Positions 6,894 through 12,456 of a stretch of 12,456 nt of DNA are shown here, in pieces (the stretch's first letter is position 1; every line of letters starts with the position of its first letter). Origin of the DNA: an uncultured Actinomyces sp. (GTDB lineage: Bacteria > Actinomycetota > Actinomycetes > Actinomycetales > Actinomycetaceae); the NCBI GenBank assembly GCA_916719935.1, contig CAKAPY010000019.1, positions 1-12,456 on the forward strand, written 5' to 3'. The position numbers were made by a program, and so were the translations under genes. The notes under the pieces are model-generated. The model was not told the origin of the DNA. It saw nothing but the letters and a program-made list of their open reading frames with translations, and did not search any database.

Positions 6894-8152
6894 ACGATAA
6901 ATTCCAAGGGGTGCAAAAGACGCTCGGAAATTCGGGTGAGTAGCGAGCGTTCTTCCCATTCCTCGAAGGTAAGCTTGCGCGCATTGGTCAGGTCAAGCTC
7001 AAAGATCCGATCCATCGTTGCTGCGAAGGCTTGCGAACGGAACTGGACATTGACTTCGTAGTTGCCCTGCAGGGAAAGCCTGTCGATATTCGCGGTTCCG
7101 ACAGTTGACCAGACTCCATCAATTGTCATGGTCTTGGAGTGGATCATTGCATCTTGGTACAGCCAGATTTCCACCCCTTCCTTCAACAGTGGCCCGTGAT
7201 AGGGGCGCCCAACCCAATCGGCGAGGATGTGGTTGGAATACTCGGGGATCAGAATCTGCACCCGGACACCTCGACGCGCGGCGTGTACAAGGGATTCGAA
7301 AATCTCGCGGTCAGGGATGAAATATGCACTGGTAATGCGAATTGAGTGCTGCGCCCGATCGATTGCGTCGATGTAGAGGCCGCGAACGGGGTAGAGCAGG
7401 CGTGAAGGTTGGTTGAAGGCCAGTGATACATCGCTGGCCCATCTGGGGGCCCGACTGCGCGGAAGCTTAGGTTGTCCGCGACGTTTGAAGTGATTCCAGA
7501 AGTCAATGAAGCCGTACTTCAACTCCGCAACTGCTTCCCCCGTTACGCGCACGTGGGTATCACGCCATTCGAGGGCAAAAGGATCACCAATGTTGTAGCC
7601 GCCAACGAAGGCGACGCGGTCGTCGACGACCATGATCTTGCGGTGATCGCGACCAGTTTTACGCAGATTGAAGGTGAACATTCCCGAACGGATTTCGGGG
7701 AAACGGCGGATGTAGAGGTGGGGAGTCTTGGGGAAGACGTAAAAGAATGGGTCTTGGTTCATGACGGCGAAGCCGTCGTAGACGATGTGGACGTCAACCC
7801 CGCGCTGTGCGGCGGCAAGGAGTGCCGATTTGAAACGTTTGCCCCACGCATCTGAGCGCCAAATATACGATTCGAAGAAAATGTAGTCCTCTGCTGAGGT
7901 GATCGCTTCAAGCATGTCCTCATAAAGAGAGGTGCCCTCGGTATAGGTGCGAACCTTCGTCCCATCAACTTCGGTGTCTAAGGGAGGAAGAGTTGGGAAA
8001 CCGCCTGCGACCTGCGGAACGCGGTCTTTACGGAGCCTGTCAACGATATGGACGCCGATCAGTGCCGCTGCCTGGGCACCCAAAAGCGCTGCGCCGGTAA
8101 TTTTCAGTGCCTTGAGGGTGCGCGAAGAAAAAGACGGTCGATGATGAGACAT
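6890..8152 (-). CDS. Phospholipase D-family membrane protein, cardiolipin synthase-like
   Basis: The 420 residues contain an N-terminal membrane helix (about 17-38) and two HxK(x4)D motifs of the phospholipase D superfamily: H170-K172-D177 followed by GGYNIGD, and H338-K340-D345 followed by GTANIDRLS. The His residues act in turn as nucleophile and acid. The spacing and the flanking motifs (ESYIWRSDAWG at 94-104; NYEVNVQF at 364-371) are those of bacterial cardiolipin synthases, which join two phosphatidylglycerol molecules or condense another phospholipid donor at the membrane. With one membrane helix it is nearer the ClsB/ClsC-like type than the two-helix ClsA type, so the exact substrate is uncertain. 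ATG 8152 is preceded only by a weak AGG. The stop codon overlaps that of convergent ligA. Its start faces gatC across 76 bases, so promoters for both directions must be packed there. Confidence 0.9.
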   Translation of the reverse strand: MSHHRPSFSSRTLKALKITGAALLGAQAAALIGVHIVDRLRKDRVPQVAGGFPTLPPLDTEVDGTKVRTYTEGTSLYEDMLEAITSAEDYIFFESYIWRSDAWGKRFKSALLAAAQRGVDVHIVYDGFAVMNQDPFFYVFPKTPHLYIRRFPEIRSGMFTFNLRKTGRDHRKIMVVDDRVAFVGGYNIGDPFALEWRDTHVRVTGEAVAELKYGFIDFWNHFKRRGQPKLPRSRAPRWASDVSLAFNQPSRLLYPVRGLYIDAIDRAQHSIRITSAYFIPDREIFESLVHAARRGVRVQILIPEYSNHILADWVGRPYHGPLLKEGVEIWLYQDAMIHSKTMTIDGVWSTVGTANIDRLSLQGNYEVNVQFRSQAFAATMDRIFELDLTNARKLTFEEWEERSLLTRISERLLHPLEFIV

Positions 8153-8215
8153 GTTTTAAGCCTACTCAAAAGTCGCCAACGATGGGCATGGTATGAGAGG
8201 TGCGCCCCGGGCGGG

Positions 8216-8221
8216 TATCAT
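8216..8221 (+). promoter_or_regulatory. Candidate -10 element for a leaderless gatCAB transcript
   Basis: TATCAT ends seven bases before the gatC ATG at 8229, which would place the transcription start on the first base of the start codon. No purine-rich ribosome site precedes that ATG. Both facts fit leaderless expression, which is common in actinobacteria. No good -35 hexamer lies 16-18 bases further upstream. Confidence 0.45.
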
Positions 8222-8228
8222 CCTTGTT

Positions 8229-8525
8229 ATGGCAAGGATCAGTACTGATGAGGTCACCCGTGTGGCGGGATTGGCTCGAATTGCACTTACACCGGAAGAA
8301 ATCACCAGAATTGCTGGTGAGTTAGACGTTATTACCGAGGCAGTTGCAAAGGTCTCCGAGGTTGCAACCCCGGATGTGCCCGCGACCTCGCACCCCATTC
8401 CACTGTCGAATGTGTGGCGTGAAGACGTCGTTGGCCCAACACTTGACCGCGACGAGGTTTTGGCGCAGGCCCCCGCACAAGAAGACGGAATGTTCTTGGT
8501 TCCGCAGATTTTGGAGGAGGACTGA
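8229..8525 (+). CDS. gatC: Asp-tRNA(Asn)/Glu-tRNA(Gln) amidotransferase subunit C
   Basis: GatC is the small subunit that wraps around GatA and stabilises the GatCAB complex, which converts Glu-tRNA(Gln) to Gln-tRNA(Gln), and Asp-tRNA(Asn) where needed, in the cytoplasm. The 98 residues begin MARISTDEVTRVAGLARIAL, matching the family N-terminus, and contain the usual helix TPEEITRIAGELDVI (19-33). The C-terminal part carries the family's PLSNVWREDV (57-66) and the short strand near QAPAQEDGMFLVPQ. ATG 8229 is chosen because the family starts here; an in-frame ATG at 8193 would add 12 residues with no match and no better ribosome site. The stop overlaps the gatA start as TGATG, so translation is probably coupled. 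Confidence 0.95.
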   Translation: MARISTDEVTRVAGLARIALTPEEITRIAGELDVITEAVAKVSEVATPDVPATSHPIPLSNVWREDVVGPTLDRDEVLAQAPAQEDGMFLVPQILEED

Positions 8526-10030
8526 TGAATCCGTTGTTGAAGAAGTCCGCCTGCGAGCTTGCTGACCTGCTGCGTAGCGGTGAAATCACTTCTGTTGAGC
8601 TCACTCAGGCGTGCTTGGATCGCATCGATGCGATTGACCCCAAGGTTCACGCCTTCCTGTATGTCGATCGTGAGGGTGCTCTTGCAACTGCTGCCGACGT
8701 GGATGCGCGTCGTGCCGCTGGGGAAGAACTGCCTCGTTTGGCAGGCGTGCCCATTGCGGTCAAGGACAACATGGTGACCCGAGGCGTTCCCACGACCTGT
8801 GCGTCGAAGATCCTTGAAGGATGGCTGCCTCCCTACGATGCAACTGTCGTCGAGCTTCTGCACAAGGCTGGAATGCCGATCTTGGGTAAGACCAACATGG
8901 ACGAGTTCGCTATGGGCTCCTCGACCGAGCACTCCGCTTACGGTCGCACCGGCAACCCGTGGGATCTTGATCGTATCCCCGGTGGTTCCGGAGGTGGCTC
9001 CGCTGCTGCTGTTTCTTCTTTCATGGCACCGCTGGCTTTGGGTTCAGATACCGGTGGTTCGATCCGTCAGCCCGGTGCTGTGACAGGAACCGTGGGTGCA
9101 AAGCCCACATACGGCGCAGTTTCACGTTACGGGCTGATCGCTATGGCCTCGTCGCTGGACCAGATTGGCCCGGTCACCCGCACGGTTGAGGATGCGGCCG
9201 CGCTGACCGAGGTGATCGGTGGCTACGATCCCCACGACTCGACGTCCCTGAATGAGCCGGTTCCTGCGCTCTCTGAAAGTGTTGCTCAGGTTGCTAAGGA
9301 GGGGAAGATCGAGGGGCTGCGCGTTGGCGTTGTCCGCGAACTCTCCGGTGAGGGCTACCAAGATGATGTTCTCGAGGCCTTCAACGCGACCGTCGAGAAG
9401 TTGCGTGCCGCCGGTGCTGAAATCGTTGAGGTTTCCTGCCCGAGCTTCGATTACGCTCTTGCTGCCTACTACCTGATTATGCCGGCTGAGGTTTCCTCGA
9501 ACTTGGCGCGTTTCGACGGTATGCGCTATGGCATTCGCGTCGAGCCCAGCGAAGGCCCTGTTACCGCAGAGCGCGTTATGGCTGCGACTCGTGAAGCCGG
9601 TTTCGGCGATGAAGTGAAGCGCCGTATTATCTTGGGCACTCACGTCCTATCGGCGGGCTTCTTCGACGCCTACTACGGAAGTGCGCAGAAGGTTCGTACC
9701 CTGATTCAGCGCGACTTTGCGCGTGTCTTTGAAGAGGTCGATGTTCTGGTTTCGCCGACCTGTCCGACAACGGCATTCCGTTTCGGAGAGAAGATGGATG
9801 ATCCCATGGCGATGTACCTCAATGACATCGCGACCATCCCTGCAAACCTGGCCGGAATTCCTGCGATGAGTGTTCCAAACGCCGTCAGTGCCGAGGGACT
9901 TCCCGTTGGATTCCAGATTCTTGCTCCGGCTCACCACGACCTCAAGATGTATGAAGTCGCAAGCCTCGTTGAGCAACTCAGTGGCGATATCGCGGGTAAC
10001 TGCCCCGCAGCGCAGTGGGAGGAAAAGTGA
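8525..10030 (+). CDS. gatA: Asp-tRNA(Asn)/Glu-tRNA(Gln) amidotransferase subunit A
   Basis: GatA is the glutaminase of the complex: it releases ammonia from glutamine, and the ammonia is channelled to GatB. The 501 residues carry the amidase-signature triad: Lys80 (in PIAVKDN), cis-Ser179 (in DTGGSIRQP) and nucleophile-region Ser155 (in GGSGGGS). These sit within one residue of the positions in Staphylococcus GatA (K79, S178, S154). The downstream block GTVGAKPTYGAVSRYGL (188-204) is also typical. GGAGGAGG at 8513-8520 provides the ribosome site inside the end of gatC. The gene is rich in C- and G-ending preferred codons, as expected of a well-expressed housekeeping gene. The stop overlaps the gatB start as TGATG. 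Confidence 0.97.
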   Translation: MNPLLKKSACELADLLRSGEITSVELTQACLDRIDAIDPKVHAFLYVDREGALATAADVDARRAAGEELPRLAGVPIAVKDNMVTRGVPTTCASKILEGWLPPYDATVVELLHKAGMPILGKTNMDEFAMGSSTEHSAYGRTGNPWDLDRIPGGSGGGSAAAVSSFMAPLALGSDTGGSIRQPGAVTGTVGAKPTYGAVSRYGLIAMASSLDQIGPVTRTVEDAAALTEVIGGYDPHDSTSLNEPVPALSESVAQVAKEGKIEGLRVGVVRELSGEGYQDDVLEAFNATVEKLRAAGAEIVEVSCPSFDYALAAYYLIMPAEVSSNLARFDGMRYGIRVEPSEGPVTAERVMAATREAGFGDEVKRRIILGTHVLSAGFFDAYYGSAQKVRTLIQRDFARVFEEVDVLVSPTCPTTAFRFGEKMDDPMAMYLNDIATIPANLAGIPAMSVPNAVSAEGLPVGFQILAPAHHDLKMYEVASLVEQLSGDIAGNCPAAQWEEK

Positions 10031-11526
10031 TGACTGAGCTGATGGATTACCAGGAGGCTACCGCTTCCTTCGATCCGGTTCTCGGAATTGAAGTTCACGT
10101 TGAGTTGGGTACCGCGACCAAGATGTTCGATGCCGCCCCCAACGCCTTCGGTGGCGATCCGAATACCTACGTGACCCCCGTGTCGCTTGGTCTTCCCGGC
10201 TCGCTCCCCGTGGTCAATCACCGGGCAGTTGAGTACGCGATTAAGATCGGCCTCGCATTGAATTGTTCAATTGCCAAGAGCTGCCGTTTCGCGCGTAAGA
10301 ACTACTTCTACCCGGACCTGACGAAGGCTTTCCAGACCTCACAGTCAGATGAGCCCATTGCTTATGACGGCTATGTGGACGTTGAGCTCGAGGACGGCAC
10401 TATGTTCCGCGTTCAGATCGAGCGCGCGCACATGGAAGAAGATGCCGGAAAGAACACTCACATCGGTGGCGCAGACGGTCGTATTCAGGGTGCGGACCAC
10501 TCGCTGGTTGACTACAACCGTGCGGGCGTCCCCCTGGTTGAGATCGTGACCCGTCCTATTGAAGGAGCAGGGGAGCGAGCACCTGAGGTTGCCGCTGCAT
10601 ACGTTCAGGCACTGCGCGATATCTTCCGTACTCTTGGCGTGTCTGAGGCGCGTATGGAGCGCGGAAATGTCCGAGCCGATATCAACGTTTCTCTGCGTCC
10701 GACCCCGAGCTCTCCTTTGGGGACTCGAACCGAAACCAAGAACGTGAACTCTTTCAGGGGCATCGCGAACGCTGTTCGTTTCGAGATTCAGCGACAAGCG
10801 CAGATCTTGGCTGACGGTGGATCAGTGCTTCAGGAAACCCGCCACTTCCACGAGGAAGACGGAACGACCTCGTCTGGTCGTGAAAAGTCCGATGCAGAAG
10901 ATTACCGCTACTTCCCCGAACCGGATCTTGTCCCGGTCGTTCCCTCTGAGGAATGGGTTGAATCCCTGCGTCAGTCCCTGCCTGAGCTTCCGGTCGCCAA
11001 GAGGCGCCGTCTGCGTGAGCAATGGGGTTTTGCTGATAAGGAAATGCGTGACGTCATCAACGCGGGTGCGCTTGAACTCATCGAGGCAACCGTCGAAGCT
11101 GGGACCGATCCCGCAGCTGCACGTAAGTGGTGGATGGGTGAACTGGCTCGTTACTCGAAGGACAAGCAGGTTGCGCTTGAGGATCTACCGGTTTCTCCGG
11201 CGCAAATCGCACAGCTCCAGTCCTTGGTGGATAGCGGTCGTCTGACCGACAAGCTTGCTCGCCAAGTCCTTGAAGGTGTTCTTGCGGGTGAAGGCGATCC
11301 CGAACAGGTCGTTGCTGCACGCGGACTTGAAGTTGTTTCTGACGACGGCGCACTTACTGCGGCCGTTCAGGAAGCATTGGATGCGAACCCCGATATCGTC
11401 GAGAAGATCAAGGGTGGCAAGGTTCAGGCTGCTGGCGCCCTTGTCGGTGCGGTGATGAAGGCTACCCGTGGTCAGGCAGATGCCGCCCGCGTTCGCGAAC
11501 TCATTATGGAAATGGTTGGCGCTTGA
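10030..11526 (+). CDS. gatB: Asp-tRNA(Asn)/Glu-tRNA(Gln) amidotransferase subunit B
   Basis: GatB phosphorylates the side chain of misacylated Glu- or Asp-tRNA with ATP and lets ammonia from GatA replace the phosphate. The 498 residues contain the GatB signatures: GIEVHVELGTATKMF (19-33), FYPDLTKAFQTSQ (93-105), DYNRAGVPLVEIVTRP (161-176), RADINVSLRP (215-224) and TKNVNSFR (236-243). A C-terminal helical YqeY-like tail (from about 350), which contacts the tRNA elbow, completes it. The frequently conserved Pro of YPD-[LM]-P-K is Thr here. ATG 10030 is preferred over an in-frame GTG at 10015 because GGGAGG (10017-10022) lies seven bases before it and the TGATG overlap repeats the gatC/gatA junction. 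A hairpin terminator follows, closing the operon. Confidence 0.97.
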   Translation: MTELMDYQEATASFDPVLGIEVHVELGTATKMFDAAPNAFGGDPNTYVTPVSLGLPGSLPVVNHRAVEYAIKIGLALNCSIAKSCRFARKNYFYPDLTKAFQTSQSDEPIAYDGYVDVELEDGTMFRVQIERAHMEEDAGKNTHIGGADGRIQGADHSLVDYNRAGVPLVEIVTRPIEGAGERAPEVAAAYVQALRDIFRTLGVSEARMERGNVRADINVSLRPTPSSPLGTRTETKNVNSFRGIANAVRFEIQRQAQILADGGSVLQETRHFHEEDGTTSSGREKSDAEDYRYFPEPDLVPVVPSEEWVESLRQSLPELPVAKRRRLREQWGFADKEMRDVINAGALELIEATVEAGTDPAAARKWWMGELARYSKDKQVALEDLPVSPAQIAQLQSLVDSGRLTDKLARQVLEGVLAGEGDPEQVVAARGLEVVSDDGALTAAVQEALDANPDIVEKIKGGKVQAAGALVGAVMKATRGQADAARVRELIMEMVGA

Positions 11527-11549
11527 TCTTTCATTGATTTAACGCCCGT

Positions 11550-11580
11550 GGCCCGGTCTGCACAGCAGACCGGGCCCTTT
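11550..11580 (+). terminator. Intrinsic terminator of the gatCAB operon
   Basis: Arms 11550-11561 and 11565-11576 form a perfect 12-bp GC-rich stem with the loop ACA, 23 bases after the gatB stop codon. The tail is only CTTT, so it is T-poor, as is often seen in actinobacterial terminators. Confidence 0.85.
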
Positions 11581-11755
11581 CCATGCCTGCCAAAGACCGA
11601 GGAGCAAGGGGGGGTGAGGAAACCGGACTTCATACCACGGCCTCGAAAATTGGACTCAAAATGGACACTACTGCACCCGCGCACCGGCTTAGCTACGATG
11701 GAGGAGGAGTCCTTGTTGGCTCTCCTCAAAACAATCGGATATGCAAAGGTGACCA

Positions 11756-12456
11756 ATGCGTACTTCTCCGTCATACACCGCGTCCTACCGTCTTGAAGTC
11801 GACGAAGCCAACCTTTCGGTTTCGCAGATCGTGGATGCTGTTTCTGCTACCGGTGCTCAGATTAAAGGCCTTGATGTTGCCGATTCTGACCGTGGTCGCA
11901 TCGTTATTGACCTCACCTGCGACATGCGTGATTCCGAACATCGCCGTGAGGTTGAAAAAGTTCTCGATGGCCTTGAAGGCGTTCACACCTCTTCCGTGGC
12001 AGACCAGACATTCATGGCCCACGTCGGCGGCAAGATCGAGGTTAAGCCCAAGGTTCCTCTGCGTAACCGTGACGATCTTTCTCGCGCTTACACCCCCGGT
12101 GTTGCACGTGTCTGCACAGCGATTCATGACACGCCTTCTAAGGCTCACCTGTTGACCATGAAGGCAAATTCTGTCGCCGTTGTCTCGGATGGTACCGCGG
12201 TTCTTGGGTTGGGCGATATCGGCCCTGAAGCTGCTCTTCCCGTGATGGAAGGCAAGGCTGTTCTGTTCAAGCAGTTCGGTGATGTCGATGCATGGCCCGT
12301 TGTCCTTGATACCAAGGACACTGAAGAAATCATCTCGATTGTTAAGGCAATCGCACCCGCATATGGCGGAATCAACCTCGAGGACATTTCTGCTCCCCGC
12401 TGCTTCGAAATTGAAGAGCGTCTGCGCGCAGAGCTCGATATCCCGGTTTTCCACGA
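11756..12456 (+). CDS. ACT-domain malic enzyme (3' end outside window)
   Basis: The frame is open from ATG 11756 to the window end, giving 233 residues. Residues about 9-88 form an ACT-type regulatory domain. From residue 100 the malic enzyme N-terminal domain follows: PLRNRDDLSRAYTPGVARVC with the catalytic Tyr112, SDGTAVLGLGDIGP (144-157), MEGKAVLFKQF with the candidate catalytic Lys167, and INLEDISAPRCFEIEERL (206-223), which carries metal-binding acids. The enzyme decarboxylates malate to pyruvate with reduction of NAD(P)+; the Rossmann domain that would show cofactor choice is beyond the window. ACT domains usually bind amino acids or other small ligands, so allosteric control is likely, with the ligand unknown. 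The Shine-Dalgarno sequence AAAGGTGA at 11745-11752 supports this start. It lies downstream of the gatB terminator and probably has its own promoter in 11581-11744. Confidence 0.93.
   Translation, partial: MRTSPSYTASYRLEVDEANLSVSQIVDAVSATGAQIKGLDVADSDRGRIVIDLTCDMRDSEHRREVEKVLDGLEGVHTSSVADQTFMAHVGGKIEVKPKVPLRNRDDLSRAYTPGVARVCTAIHDTPSKAHLLTMKANSVAVVSDGTAVLGLGDIGPEAALPVMEGKAVLFKQFGDVDAWPVVLDTKDTEEIISIVKAIAPAYGGINLEDISAPRCFEIEERLRAELDIPVFH

Noticed and set aside
8162..8932. Open frame of 256 codons on the minus strand across gatC and gatA
   Set aside because: It sits opposite two certain genes, and its sequence shows no recognisable domain.
11698..11796. Possible short leader peptide upstream of the malic enzyme
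   Set aside because: An ATG at 11698 has no ribosome site upstream and the frame overlaps the malic enzyme start; there is no codon pattern suggesting attenuation.
11583..12155. Open frame of 190 codons on the plus strand overlapping the malic enzyme
   Set aside because: The malic enzyme frame in the same stretch matches a known family throughout, so this is an out-of-frame shadow.

Overview
The window looks like chromosome from an actinobacterium with moderate GC (mid-50s by eye), most likely an Actinomycetaceae-type organism (Actinomyces, Schaalia, Trueperella or Arcanobacterium relatives). The signs are a WhiB1-type Fe-S regulator, a VaFE-type cell-wall adhesin with an LAXTG-like sorting motif, an EccC/EssC-like FtsK ATPase, an NAD-dependent DNA ligase with an extra block in its helix-hairpin-helix region, and a gatCAB operon. 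The genus is inferred by eye and has not been searched.

Layout: (1) 1-708 (+), the C-terminal part of a wall-anchored surface protein. (2) 776-817, a long hairpin between two convergent genes, probably a terminator. (3) 833-1081 (-), a WhiB1-like regulator with a hairpin in its leader. (4) 1227-4328 (-), a 1033-residue membrane-anchored FtsK/SpoIIIE ATPase with one intact and two decayed nucleotide-binding modules. (5) 4566-6893 (+), ligA, divergent from the ATPase across 237 bp. (6) 6890-8152 (-), a phospholipase D/cardiolipin synthase-like membrane protein whose stop codon overlaps that of ligA. (7) 8229-11526 (+), gatC-gatA-gatB, the tRNA-dependent amidotransferase, with two TGATG stop/start overlaps and a terminator after gatB. 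(8) 11756 to the window end (+), the N-terminal part of an ACT-domain malic enzyme.

Most of the window is housekeeping: DNA joining, phospholipid synthesis, Gln-tRNA(Gln)/Asn-tRNA(Asn) amidation and C4 carbon metabolism. The accessory-looking part is 1-4328. It combines a surface adhesin, a redox or nitric-oxide-sensing regulator and a type VII secretion-like motor without any WXG100 substrate gene in view. The ATPase is the element most worth following up. No tRNA, rRNA, CRISPR array, insertion sequence or phage gene was recognised. No gene-free stretch exceeds 300 bases; the longest are 4329-4565 and 11527-11755.
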